Source: Anniella stebbinsi (taxonomy: Eukaryota > Chordata > Lepidosauria > Squamata > Anniellidae). From it: 64,000 nt of DNA. The notes beneath the pieces were generated by a model. It ran no database searches and had not been told where the DNA came from. It was given only the letters and a program-made list of their open reading frames with translations. Below are positions 44,705-54,842 of the stretch, in pieces. The position numbers were made by a program, and so were the translations under genes. The stretch lies in the NCBI GenBank assembly GCA_029215795.1, contig JARDYH010000001.1:197849654-197913653 (forward strand). Reading direction: 5' to 3'. Every line of letters starts with the position of its first letter. Position 1 is the stretch's first letter.

Positions 44705-44879
44705 CCTAAGAGGGGTTTTATGAGCCAACCTATGGTCCCTGGCCTGGGGTGCTCTCCCAGGCTGCTTCAGATTGCTGTCTTATTCCATTTATAAGTTGGA
44801 ATAAGACAGCAATCTGAAGCAGCCTGGGAGAGCACCTCAGGCCAGGGACCATAGGTTGGCTCATAAAACCCCTCTTAGG
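44705..44879. repeat. Near-perfect hairpin, 83-bp arms, 9-bp loop
   Basis: 44705-44787 (CCTAAGAGGGGTTTTATGAG to GCTGTCTTATTCCA) is complementary to 44797-44879 with a single mismatch seen (GGGGTG against GAGGTG). The loop is TTTATAAGT. No target duplication and no family match elsewhere in the window. Confidence 0.92.
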
Positions 44880-44997
44880 GGCCCTTATCAGATATTTCTA
44901 CCATGGAGGGGGAAAGTATATACCAGCTGCACTAAAGGTCTATAAGGCAAAACTTCTGTCCCAGATTTTGTTTGGGGCCCCGATTTGGTTTCCACTT

Positions 44998-45245
44998 ATA
45001 AAAAAAAAAAAAAAACCATTTATAAGTTGCCCTATAGTCAAAGCTCTCAGGGCAACATACATAATAAAATACAATAAAACAAACGATAAAACGCATTAAA
45101 ATATAAGTTACAATAATTTAAAATAACGTTCAAAGAGGTAAATATCCGAGCACCTAAAACGGGGGAGGGGGGAAACAATTTTAAGATAACAACAAAAAAC
45201 AGCAGTTTAAAAAGTTCTTTTAGAAGACCTGGGAGAGAGGGGGGG
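44998..45245 (-). repeat. LINE 3' tail fragment
   Basis: ATTTATAAGTTGCCCTATAG, TCAAAGCTCTCAGGGCAAC, A-rich sequence, then CTTTTAGAAGACCTGGGAG: degenerate L3-like ending on the minus strand. Confidence 0.65.
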
Positions 45246-45527
45246 AAAGCACTATGGTAAGATGGGCCTGCATTTCTGTTTCATGGCTGTAAACCACACT
45301 GAGAGCATTTGCCAGCTGGGCACCATACAACTCTAACAAATATTTTTTTAAAAAAACTATAATTATTATTTTAAATTTGCATCTATGCATAAAAGTAAGC
45401 CTTTACACATTTTGTGCAAATCAAGGTCAGTGATGAGTTTCCTCTTTTTCAGCAAATCAAAAATGGCCACCCCAAACTGCTGCCTGGAGTCCAATGCCAA
45501 CTCGTACCCTGCCTGGGTCTCGGTCTC

Positions 45528-45574
45528 GGTCTCCCTCCCTCCCTCCCTCCCTCCCTCTCTCTCTCTCTCTCTCT
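45528..45574. repeat. (CCCT)n-(CT)n microsatellite
   Basis: CCCT units passing into CT units. Confidence 0.93.
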
Positions 45575-45642
45575 GGCCAAATTTATAGAGGTGATTCTAC
45601 AATAGGTTTGAGACTGGGAAGAAATACTCCTGCTGTGTTTAT

Positions 45643-45975
45643 GGCTGCCTCTACACGAGAGGTTTAAAGCTCTTTCAAGTCTCATTAAAATTTTTACCTC
45701 TACATGAGTGGAGAGCAAATCGGGAGTTGAGGCGCGTTATCTATTCGATTATGCGCATTATCGAATGCGCGTTAAATAGCGAGTTTTATTTTTGACTATG
45801 TAAACAAGCGATTCTCCGCATTACCTACTTCTAAAGCGCATTTCAAACAACCGGTAAGGCCACCAGTTGTGCGCTCAATTACCTCCTGCGTACAATCATT
45901 TACCATAAAGCGCTTCTGAGAAGATGCACATAATCGGAGAACCAGGCGTCAAACCGAATTCTTGTAGAGGGGGTC
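45643..45975. mobile_element. PIF/Harbinger-like MITE, 333 bp, TAT duplication
   Basis: Starts GGCTGCCTCTACACG, ends CTTGTAGAGGGGGTC. TAT on both sides (45640-45642 and 45976-45978). Shares AATGCGCGTTAAATAGCGAG and CATAATCGGAGAACC-type blocks with 36799-37155 in reverse. Confidence 0.82.
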
Positions 45976-46004
45976 TATGGTTTACAAGACGGTTTTCAAT
46001 TGCC

Positions 46005-46032
46005 CCCACTTTCCCTTTCCCTTTCCCTTTCC

Positions 46033-46098
<66 letters not shown>

Positions 46099-46100
46099 AA
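46005..46100. repeat. (CCCTTT)n-(CT)n-(CA)n compound microsatellite
   Basis: Continuous low-complexity tract; it generates spurious frames on both strands. Confidence 0.95.
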
Positions 46101-46181
46101 CACTATTTCAATCAGTCAGCTATTTTAACATTATGGCAGCTTGTTTCCTCACCACACTTTTTCCTTTGTCTTTTCCCTTGC

Positions 46182-46237
46182 TTTCTTCTTCTTCTTCTTC
46201 TTCTTCTTCTTCTTCTTCTTCTTCTTCTTCTTCTTCT
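46182..46237. repeat. (CTT)n microsatellite
   Basis: About 18 CTT units. Confidence 0.95.
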
Positions 46238-46564
46238 GGTCTAATTTCTCTTCTAGCCCTCTGGAGCTCACCTCGTCATGTTCACCCATCACAAGGCTAA
46301 TGGATTTCACCGTGGCATAGCCCCAGATGAAATGCTCCTCTGAAGCAACTATAACATCAGGTATTTTCCTTTGAGGCCCTATATGCTCCTACCCTCAGGC
46401 AGCTTTGAAAATAACTCCTTCCCGTACATCTAAAAATAATGCTTTCTGCCTGTTTTACAGCCACTGTTCCTAAATACACACATTTCTGGACTGGATGAGA
46501 CCAGCTCTCAAAGTGAAACGTATCCTGAGGCCTCGCTTGGCTGGCAGCCATAGTAAAGAGATGT

Positions 46565-46770
46565 ATGTGTTGTCAGTGTGATGTATTGGCTTGGACCAGA
46601 GAGACCTGAATTCAAATCTCCATTCAGCTCACTGGGTAACTTTAGGCCAGCCACAATCTCTCAGCCTAGTCTATCTCACAGGGTTGTTGTGAGGATAAAG
46701 GGCAGGGGCTATGGATGCTGCTTTGAGCTCCTTGGAGGAGAGTTGGGATATAAATGAAATAAATACATGC
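46565..46770 (+). repeat. SINE (CTCAGCCTAGTCTAC family) with (AAAT) tail
   Basis: GTGTGATGTATTGGCTTGGA head, GACCTGAATTCAAATCTCC (B-box-like), AGCTCACTGGGTAACTTTAG, CTCACAGGGTTGTTGTGAGG, GAGCTCCTTGGAGGAGAGTT, ATAAATGAAATAAATA. Confidence 0.85.
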
Positions 46771-46774
46771 CGGC

Positions 46775-48657
46775 CCCAAGGATATGGTAAAACCATCTGA
46801 GGCCCGCTGTAATATATTTACTAGGCACTTCCAGAATAAAATCTTTGGCATCCGTCAGGACTGAGACTCCAAAGTTATAGCAGGTGAATCAAATGAGGTT
46901 TCCAGAGCACAGGCTCGTCCTGTTTTCTTGGATGAGTTTCAGTTGGTACAGCTTGAGGACGCTGACAAGGTGCTTGGACAGGATCCTTGCCCCTCTTGGC
47001 TAATAAAGGCTAGCAGGGATGGAACAACTGGCTGGGGCAGGGAAGTGATTGATGCCTCTCTGTAAGAGGGAGTGGTCCCAGGCCTCCTGAAAGAGAAATC
47101 TTCCTTGGACCCTGAAAATCTTAATAACTACAGGCCAGTAGCAAATGTTCCATTCCTGGGCAAGGTCCTTGAGTGGGTGGTTGCTGGCCAGCTCCAGGCA
47201 CTCTTGGATGTGACTGATTATCTGGATCCATTTCAGTCGGCTTTCAGGCCTGGCTTTCGCACAGAAACAGCCTTGGTCGCCCTGTATGATGACTTATGTC
47301 GGGAGAAGGACGGGGGAGTGTGACTCTGTTGATTCTCCTTGATCTCTCAGCGGCTTTCGATACCATCAACCACGGTATCCTTCTGGGACGACTGGCTGAG
47401 TTGGGAGTGGGAGGCACTGCATTGCAGTGGTTCCGCTCCTACTTGGGGGGTTGGCTCCAGAAGGTGGTGCTTGGGGAACATTGCTCGGCCCCGTGGATTC
47501 TCCAGTATGGGGTTCCGCAGGGGTCAGTCTTGTCCCCTGTGCTGATCAATATCTACATGAAACCATTGAGTGCAGTCATCTGGAGTTTTGGAGTGCATTG
47601 TCATCAGTACGCTGGCACAAAGTTTTACCTCTCCTTTTCATCTTCATCAGGTGAGGCTGTGGATGTGCTGAACCGGTGCTTGGTTGCGACAATGGATTGG
47701 ATGAGAGCTAATAAACTAAAACTCAATCCAGACAAGACTGAGATGCTGTTAGTGGGAGGTTTTGCTGACCGAATGGAAGGTGTTCAACCTGTTCTGGATG
47801 GGGTTGGACTCCCCCTGAAGGAGCAGGTTTGTAGCTTGGGGGTTCTCCTAGAACCATCTCTGTCACTTGAGGCGCAGGTGGCCTCGGTGGCACAGAGTGC
47901 CTTCTACCAACTTCGGTTGGTGGCCCAGCTACGTCCCTATCTGGACAGGGATAACCTGGCTTCAGTTGTCCATGCTCTGGTAACCTCCAAGTTAGATTGC
48001 TGAAATGCACTCTATGTGGGGCTGCCTTTGAAGACGGTTCGGAAGCTGCAGCTTGTGCAAAAAGCAGCGGCCAGATTGATAACTGAGACCAGAAGGTTCG
48101 GGCATATAAGACCTACTCTGGCCCGCTTGCATTGGCTGCCTGTATGTTTCTGAGCCTGATTCAAAGTGCTGGTTTTAACCTATAAAGCCTTACATGGCTT
48201 GGGACCACAATACCTGATGGAACGCCTTTCCCGACATGAACCTACACGAACACTACATTCAACCTCCGAGTGCCAACTCCGAGGGAAGCTCAGAGGTCAG
48301 CAACAAGGGAGAGGGCCTTCTCTGTGGTGGCCCCCCAATTGTGGAACGATCTCCCTGACAAGGCCCACCTGGCGCCAACATTGTTATCTTTTCGGCACCA
48401 GGTCAAGACTTTCCTTTTCTCTCAGGCATTTAGCAATATCTGATGAGCCTGGGTTTGTTTTGTTTTTTAGATTTATAGCTTTTTAAAGTTATTGTAGTGG
48501 TTTTAAATGTATGTGTATATTGTGTGTATATTGCATGTTTTTGCTGTTTTAATTTTTGTATATTGTTTTTAATTGTTTTAATCTTATGTAAACTGCCCAG
48601 AGAGCTTCGGCTATGGGGCGGTATACAAATGTAATAAAATAAATAAAATAATAAATA
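46775..48657 (+). mobile_element. 5'-truncated L3-type LINE, 1.9 kb, dead reverse transcriptase
   Basis: Plus-strand frames 47072-47323 and 47296-48003 carry [50 protein letters not shown] and [13 protein letters not shown], the palm and finger blocks of a non-LTR reverse transcriptase. A frameshift joins the two frames near 47311. The YADD site reads YAGT (about 47608), so the catalytic aspartates are lost. A TGA interrupts at 48001. The 3'UTR ends GGCGGTATACAAATGTAAT with an AAAT-rich tail. Sister copy of 10528-12770. Confidence 0.92.
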
Positions 48658-48663
48658 ATAAAA

Positions 48664-48790
48664 TAAATAGTGTTGGAGCCATGAAGCTCACTAGATGATC
48701 TTGGACCAGTCACTCTCTCTCCACTCTCAGAGGTTTGTTGGGAAGATAAAATTGTTTGCCAGCCTGAAGGGCGGCAGGATACATCACTGA
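48664..48790 (+). repeat. SINE fragment (CTCAG family)
   Basis: GCCATGAAGCTCACTAGATG, ACCAGTCACTCTCTCTCCAC, GGTTTGTTGGGAAGATAAAA. It abuts the L3 tail. Confidence 0.65.
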
Positions 48791-49242
48791 CTGTAATTTT
48801 GAAATGGTAAGGACTAAAGGAGAACCAAACAGGAGGCCTTTGTCTTCTCTCAGAATACCTATGCAAAATCTTTTTGGCTCAGATGCCTTATTATTTCCCC
48901 ATTGCAGCACTATAGCAGGTGGTGGCTGTGTGCCTGTATCCTTCAGAAACTAGCTCAGGCAGGAGTGACGCGCTTCTCTTGAGCTCTGCTGCTTTCGAAG
49001 CAACTGGCTTGCCATCTTGAAAAAGCTGAAGACTTCATCCTAGGCCTCCTCTGAACTGATTGCGCGCCACACTCTTCTGCAACACAATCATTCAGTTCAC
49101 CATGCTACAGGTATTTTAACGCTGGATGCTGTGGTGAGTGGGGGCGGGGCATGGCTGTTTCGTTGCCTGCCATGTGATGAGGAACAAACTACTGGTTTGC
49201 CATAGTCTGAACTGTTGGGAGATGATTTTGGAGGACAAAGGA
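48791..49242. other. No gene recognised
   Basis: Nothing beyond short frames. Confidence 0.35.
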
Positions 49243-49675
49243 TGAGGAAGGTGTGGCTCTCCAAATGTTGTTGGACTGCAACCCCCATCAGTCCTCACCA
49301 TTGGCTTTGTTGGTTAGGGCTGATGGGCATTACAGTCCATAACAGGCTGACCAAGGTGGACAAGGCTCCTGTATCTTTAAAAGTTGCATAGAAAAGGGAA
49401 TTTCAGCAGTTCTCAGTTGCATGCATGCAGCACATGGCAAAATTTCCTCTTCAACACAACAGTTAAAGCTGCAGGAGCCCTGCCCTCTTTTGTATCTGGT
49501 CAAGAAGGCAGAGCTCCTGCAGCTTTAACTGTTGTGATGAAGCAGGAATTTCACCAGGTGTTGCATGCATACAAATGACACCTGCTGAAATCCCTTTTCT
49601 GTTCCACTTTGAAAGATACAGGAGCCCTGTCCCCCTTTTCATATGGTCACCCTAGTCTAACAACATAGAGAGCAC
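49243..49675. mobile_element. Palindromic hAT-like MITE, split by a second MITE
   Basis: Left part 49243-49342 (GTGTGGCTCTCCAAATGTTG ... GGGCATTACAGTCCATAA) and right part 49655-49675 (GTCTAACAACATAGAGAGCA) are the two sides of one element of the 58289 family. The break is filled by 49343-49654. Confidence 0.7.
49343..49654. mobile_element. Inverted-dimer hAT-type MITE, 312 bp, nested
   Basis: CAGGCTGACCAAGGTGGACA to TTTCATATGGTCACCCTA. Flanks GTCCATAA and GTCTAACA are decayed copies of one 8-bp site (expected GTCCAACA in the host family). Central junction TATCTGGTCAAGAAGGCAG. Confidence 0.8.
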
Positions 49676-50207
49676 CACATCTCCCCCTTGTTCTATACAT
49701 TGCTAAAATGCAGCTGCCACTTAAAATGGCAGCCAAATGTTTAGTTCCCGCCCCACAATATCTAGTTCAAATTAGTCACGTCCTGACATCACCGTACTCT
49801 GCATTTTCTTCCCTAGTGTAGTCTGCTGATTAAACGTAATGGCACAGCTACCTCCAGTAGTCCACACCAGGGCTCTAGCAGCACTAAGTGACCAGGGCTG
49901 CAGAGAGAGGCCTCCCTCCCTTCCACTGCTACCAGCAACATAGCTGCATCAAAGTCAGAAGGTGGGTGGAAGATGCAGGATTGGAAAAACACAGATGAGC
50001 CTGTGGGAGGGGGGGAAAGGGGGTTGGAGGCCCAGAATGGTGGGAGGGGGGAATTTAATTCTTCCTCAGCTGAGGTTGAAATCCAAGCCAGGAAAGAATC
50101 CATTTGTGTGGGTGGGGGAAGATCATAACGGTCTCCTCCTTTTCCTGTTTGAGTTGCCAAGGTTTGTCTTCTCAGCCAAGGCATCGTAGAATCTTTACAG
50201 CTTATAC
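49676..50207. other. No gene recognised
   Basis: Frames here have no domain or splice support. Confidence 0.4.
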
Positions 50208-50526
50208 TAGGGTGACCATACAGAAAGGAGGACAGGGCTCCTGTATCTTTAACAGTTGTATAGAAAAGGGAATTTCAGCACGTGTCACTTGTATGCATGC
50301 AGCACCTGGTGAAATTCCCTCTTCATTACAACAGTTAAAGCTGCAGGATCTGGTCAGGAGGGCAGTTAAAGCTACAGGGCAGGGCTCCTGCAGCTTTAAC
50401 TGTTGCGATGAAGAGGGAATTTCACCAGGTGCTGCATGCATACAAATGACACCTGCTGAAATTCCCTTGTCTATACACCGGTTAAAGATGCAGGAGCCCT
50501 GTCCTCCTTTCCATATGGTCACCCTA
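50208..50526. mobile_element. Inverted-dimer hAT-type MITE, 319 bp
   Basis: TAGGGTGACCATACAGAAAG to CTTTCCATATGGTCACCCTA. Two palindromic monomers joined near 50358. Flanks GCTTATAC and GTTATACC share TTATAC. The 133- and 150-residue frames across it are artefacts of the repeat. Confidence 0.85.
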
Positions 50527-50796
50527 GTTATACCAACAAAAATGTGGCCTAGATAACTTGTTAGCTGCCTAACCACCCCGTAGCTCTGCTCATCTTGGCA
50601 CAATGTAATAATGTCATTTAGAGCATGTCACAGTCAGGGCTTGATATGGCATGAAGATGAAGCAGGCACGTCAATATCTCCCCTTTCATCGCTCTCTTAA
50701 CCACAATGCTATGTATACAAACAGATAAAGGAAGTTAACAGGTGGTGCCTAATATCTAAAGTTGCATGCAGTTCCCCTCAGGTTCTTTACCCACCA

Positions 50797-51262
50797 TTTT
50801 ATTTATTTATTTATTTATTTTATTTTATTACATTTGTTTACTGCCCCATAGCTGAAGCTCTCTGGGTGGTTTACATAAGATTAAAACAATTAAAAACAAT
50901 ATACAAAAATTAAAACAGCAAAAACATACAATATACACACACATTTAAAACCACTATAATAACTTTAAAAAGCTATAAGCCTAAAAACAAAACAAACCCA
51001 GGCTCATCAGATATTGCTAAATGCCTGAGAGAAGAGGAAAGTCTTGACCTGGCACCGAAAAGATAGCAATGTTGGTGCCAGGCGGACCTCGTCAGGGAGA
51101 TCGTTCCACAATTGGGAAGCCACCACAGAGAAGGCCCTCTCCCTTGTTGCCGACCTCCGAGCGTCCCTCAGAATAGGCACTCAGAGGAGGACCTTAGATG
51201 TTGATCGTAGTGTATGGGTAAGTTTGTATCAGGAGAGGTGTTCCATCAGGTATTGTGGTCCA
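50797..51262 (-). mobile_element. L3 LINE 3' end, 466 bp
   Basis: (ATTT)n, TTACTGCCCCATAGCTGAAG, CTCTCTGGGTGGTTTACATA, through GGCACCGAAAAGATAGCAAT and CCATCAGGTATTGTGGTCC. 5'-truncated. Confidence 0.9.
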
Positions 51263-51369
51263 ATTCCCCTGCATCCCTCCTGCCTCAGCAAAGGATTGCT
51301 CTTCTGTTCTCGTGAATGGGGACGGGACGGGATGTGGAAGTATCCATCCTGCTCATCACACATATGTGT

Positions 51370-51816
51370 AGCACATGTTGCTACACATATGTGCCAAATT
51401 TGAGATTTATCCCTCCAATCCTCGATTTAATATGAATTTATTAAAGATCGTTTCAGTTCTGACAGATCAGAATGACAGCTCACCACGTGCATTCATTCAC
51501 ACCTGTCAGAACAGAAACTATCTTTAAAAAATGCGTATAAAATTGAGGGTTGGAGGGATCAATCTCAAATTTCAGACACATACTTAGGCATACCCCATAA
51601 GCACTGTGACCAAGTTTCAAGCCTCTAACTTTAAAAATACAGAAGTTATAGGTATATTTATATGGCAGCCCGATAAAACGATAAAATCGCCCGAAAATTA
51701 TCGTCTCCGATGATTATCGTAGATTTTTCTATCGTATCGTTATAGTTAAACACATGCACGATAATGACCTTATCGTATTGTTATCGTACATTTTAATGAT
51801 ACGATACACATCCCTA
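51370..51816. mobile_element. Foldback element with hAT-like right end, left end lost
   Basis: CAAATTTGAGATTTATCCCTC (about 51397) is mirrored by GAGGGATCAATCTCAAATTT (about 51556). Repeated TATCG/CGATAA motifs follow, ending GATACACATCCCTA, which is like the TAGGGATGTG termini of 14821 and 27140. Confidence 0.5.
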
Positions 51817-52275
51817 ATTTTCACACATGTACACATCACTCACGCACTCTCTTGCCAGCAGCAACAGATTTTGATCTTGCAGCAACAGCTTCTGCTCCAT
51901 GTCACAGCATCAAGGTTAGCAGCTCTTGCCCCCACCACCCCAACCTGATTGTTCCTCTTCCACCATTAAAAAGCAATCTAGGTACAGTTTAGGGTGACCA
52001 TATGAAAAGGAGGACAGGGCTCCTGTATCTTTAACAGTTGCATTGAAAAGGGAATTTCACCCGGTGCGCCATGCTTACAAATGACACCTGCTGAAATTCC
52101 CTTTTCTATACAACTGGTAAAGATACAGGTGTCCGGGAATTTAGCGATCCCAGTTCACTTTCCACAGAGTAAGCATGTTCCAGAAATCCTTGCAAGGAAA
52201 AAATACTCACACACCAGCGGTTCTCTCAGTAAAAGAAGCTTTACTGAGATTCAGTATTTCCTTCAATATATTTAC

Positions 52276-53340
52276 TAGGGATGTGCACTGGATCGGACCC
52301 GATCCACGATCCGAGTCCGGTCCAGTGGGAAATCGGATAAATTATCCGATTTCCGATCCGACAGCTGGATCGGCCGATCCAATCCGAACCAGTCCGAAAA
52401 GGCTCCGAACCGGTTCGGCGGATCGGCGGATCGGCGGATCGGTGGGCGCCCACCGCCGCTTCCATTGGCGGGCGCCAGCGGGCGCCCACCGATGAAAGTG
52501 GACAGCGGGGGGGGAGGAGGGGGGCGCTTACCTTTCCGGCCCGTCCGCTCCCGTCCGGCGCCGGCAGCTACTACCAGCGGGCTCCGCGGCCTGCTCCAGG
52601 GTGGCGCGCCGGGTGATGTCATCACCCGGCGCGCTACTCTAGAGCAGGCCGCGGAGCCCGCTGGTAGTAGCCGCCGGCGCCGGACGGGAGCGGACGGGCC
52701 GGGAAGGTAAGCAGGGGGCGCGCGGAGGGGAGGAGGGGGCGCACGGAGGGGAGGGGGGGGCCCTTACCTTTCCGGCCCGTCCGCTCCCGTCCGGCGCCGG
52801 CGGCTACTACCAGCGGGCTCCGCGGCCTGCTCCAGGGTGGCGCGCCGGGTGATAACCCGGCGCGCTACTCGAGAGCAAGCCGCAAAGCCGGCTGGCGGTA
52901 GCCGCCGGCGCCGGACGGGAGCGAACAGCCCTAAAAGGTAAGCAGTGGCGGGGAAGGGGGCTTACCCCCCCCGGAGCTGTCCGCTTCTATCCGCTGGCGC
53001 CCGCGGGCGCCAGCGGATGGAAGCGGACGGCCCCAGGGGGGGTAGGGAGCGCGGGGGAGGGGGCTTACCTGCCGGGGCCATCCACAGCGGACGGCCCCTG
53101 GGGGGGAGGGAGTTAGGCCCCCCCTCACCCACCCGCCGCCATTTTTTCCTCATAGACTTGCATTGCAATGCAAGTCTATGGGGGGAAAAGTGGCGGCCGA
53201 TCCAAAAATTTCCGATTTTTGGATCGGGATCGTACTCGATCCGGTCCGGGGGGCCTCCGATTTTGTCCAAACCGATCCGTGACAAAATTGGAGGTCCCGA
53301 TCCGGTCCCGATCCGATCCGGGGGTCCGTGCACACCCCTA
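52276..53340. mobile_element. GC-rich foldback hAT-like element, 1065 bp, two-unit copy
   Basis: Ends TAGGGATGTGCACTGGATCG and GTCCGTGCACACCCCTA; perfect 8-bp duplication ATATTTAC (52268-52275 and 53341-53348). Two palindromic units: the first keeps the GTGATGTCATCAC centre near 52618; the second has lost part of its centre (GTGATAACCC near 52850). Otherwise very close to 14821-17118 in both flanks. Confidence 0.92.
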
Positions 53341-53459
53341 ATATTTACAGCAGTTTTGGTCATCAATATAATACAGGTTACCAGGAAGATCCACATCACA
53401 TAACATCATCACCATCAGCCATCTAACACCAGCATCAATCATCTATGAGACATGTACAG

Positions 53460-53476
53460 ATGATAGATAGATAGAT

Positions 53477-53514
<38 letters not shown>

Positions 53515-53515
53515 C
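53460..53515. repeat. (ATAG)n microsatellite inside the solo LTR
   Basis: About 13 ATAG units with small interruptions. Confidence 0.95.
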
Positions 53516-53756
53516 ATTTGAGTGGACAATGACTATGTACAAAATATAGAAAAAAACTCCAGGAGAAAAAAACCCACTATCTCTTTGACCTTTTAAAAGC
53601 AGTAGATAGAAAAAACACTCCCCTGCTAATTGACAACCAGGTGCAATAATCAGTCCTCTGGACACTCTGCAACTGTCCAGTACATTTCTATTTATCTGTT
53701 GAGAAATTTTACCTCAACAGCAGGAGCCCTGGCTGCCTTTCCACATGGTCACCTTA

Positions 53757-54119
53757 AAACAGGCTCTATGGTTCTTGCCATGCAAGCCTCATTCCTAGAG
53801 CATCCTAGGAAGATGACAGAACATTCATGCACTGCTCCTAAGATGCTAAAGGAATATTCTAGTTAAGAGGTTTCTATGGCAAGAACCATAAAGCCTGTTC
53901 CTAGAGCGACTTTTTCCTTCCTCTGCTGCTTTTGTCCGCTGGTAGCACATGCTGGCACAGTGGGGAGCACCCTTTTTCCATCCCTGACCTAGCACCAAAA
54001 ATACTCAGTGCCAGTCACATATCTCTGGATATAGAAATTCACAAGTGGGGTACTACAACTGAGAAGCCCTTCTTTCTCTCCAGACACCTCCGCCTGCATT
54101 ATCTCAGATGGAGGGAACA
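53757..54119. other. No gene; inverted pair GGTTCTTGCCAT
   Basis: CAGGCTCTATGGTTCTTGCC (53760) and its imperfect complement GGCAAGAACCATAAAGCCTG (53878) enclose 100 bp, with TAGAGCATCCTAGGAAG / GTTCCTAGAGCG inside: a small foldback. Confidence 0.5.
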
Positions 54120-54440
54120 TCCAGGGGCTGTCTATATGCTCTGCGTCATTTATAGGATGCAGCTGCCAACTCACAGCCACCACAGGCTTTTTCGATGAAA
54201 CTGCACACTTTAAAAGTAGCCGACTTCTTGCAGCTTGTCCCTTTGCTGTGAGGTCACCACCTCCTTCCTGCCATCTGTCAGTGATGACCTTACTTCAGGT
54301 TCAAGCTGGGGGCGGATCAAGGCCCAGGATAGGAAGCAGTAAGCCAAGAAGGGTGGACAGAGGGCAGGGGCAGGCACAACGAGCCAAATGGCCACCAGCG
54401 CTGCAGCTTCTTGGGCCGGAAAGCCTGCGCACCCTCCTGC
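54120..54440. mobile_element. PIF/Harbinger-like element, truncated
   Basis: Starts GGGGCTGTCTATATGCTCTG; the interior shares ACTTCAGGTTCAAGCTGGGG-type and GAGCCAAATGGCCACCAGC blocks with 17428-17770. Right end not found. Confidence 0.5.
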
Positions 54441-54679
54441 AATGAAAGTTAGCATTCCCACCCACAGCTGCAATACCACAGGGTTTCAGGGAAATGAGCA
54501 GCAAAGGCGGCGGAGGCAAGAGACGACCCCAGAGAAGGGTCCATTCATGTGGGAGCAGATGTCCTCAACCATGCCGGGCCCTGAAGGAAAGCACCACCAG
54601 CATTTTGAAAACCGAACAGAAATAGACGGGAAACCAGTTCAGCTATTTAGGCTGAACTGGTTTCCGAATGAATAGACCC

Positions 54680-54811
54680 AGTTATTTAACCTCGCAGCTA
54701 CTTTCTGGATGAATTGCAGTTCTCAGTCAAACTCCAAAGACACAACATGTTGCAATAACCTAATCTGGTGGTTCCCATGGCATTTCTCAGTGTGCAACCA
54801 AACACTTCGTG

Positions 54812-54842
<31 letters not shown>

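Larger units (their letters stand above)
52130..53719 (-). mobile_element. Solo LTR (old LTR retroelement), split by a hAT-like element
   Basis: On the minus strand it starts TGTTGAGG and ends CCCGGACA, the TG...CA form of LTRs, and is flanked by ACAGG (52125-52129) and GCAGG (53720-53724), a 5-bp duplication with one change. Without the nested insert it is about 510 bp. No internal region, primer site or coding sequence is present, so ERV or Gypsy class cannot be decided. An (ATAG)n tract lies within it. Confidence 0.68.
51990..53756. mobile_element. Monomeric MITE of the TAGGGTGACC family, split by a solo LTR
   Basis: Left part 51990-52129 (TAGGGTGACCATATGAAAAG ... GGTAAAGATACAGG) and right part 53720-53756 (AGGAGCCCTGGCTGCC ... 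CATGGTCACCTTA) make one monomer of about 170 bp once the insert is taken out. The other complete copies in the window are inverted dimers of about 305-320 bp. Confidence 0.78.

Noticed and set aside
45977..46300. Ser/Leu- and Ser-rich 100-residue frames
   Set aside because: Translation of CT, CA and CTT microsatellites.
47608..47650. GT-AG intron inside the LINE
   Set aside because: 43 bp is too short for a vertebrate intron, and flanking CATCAG repeats explain the loss in the sister copy.
50104..50603. 150- and 133-residue frames on opposite strands
   Set aside because: Both lie over the inverted-dimer MITE; the palindrome makes mirrored open frames.
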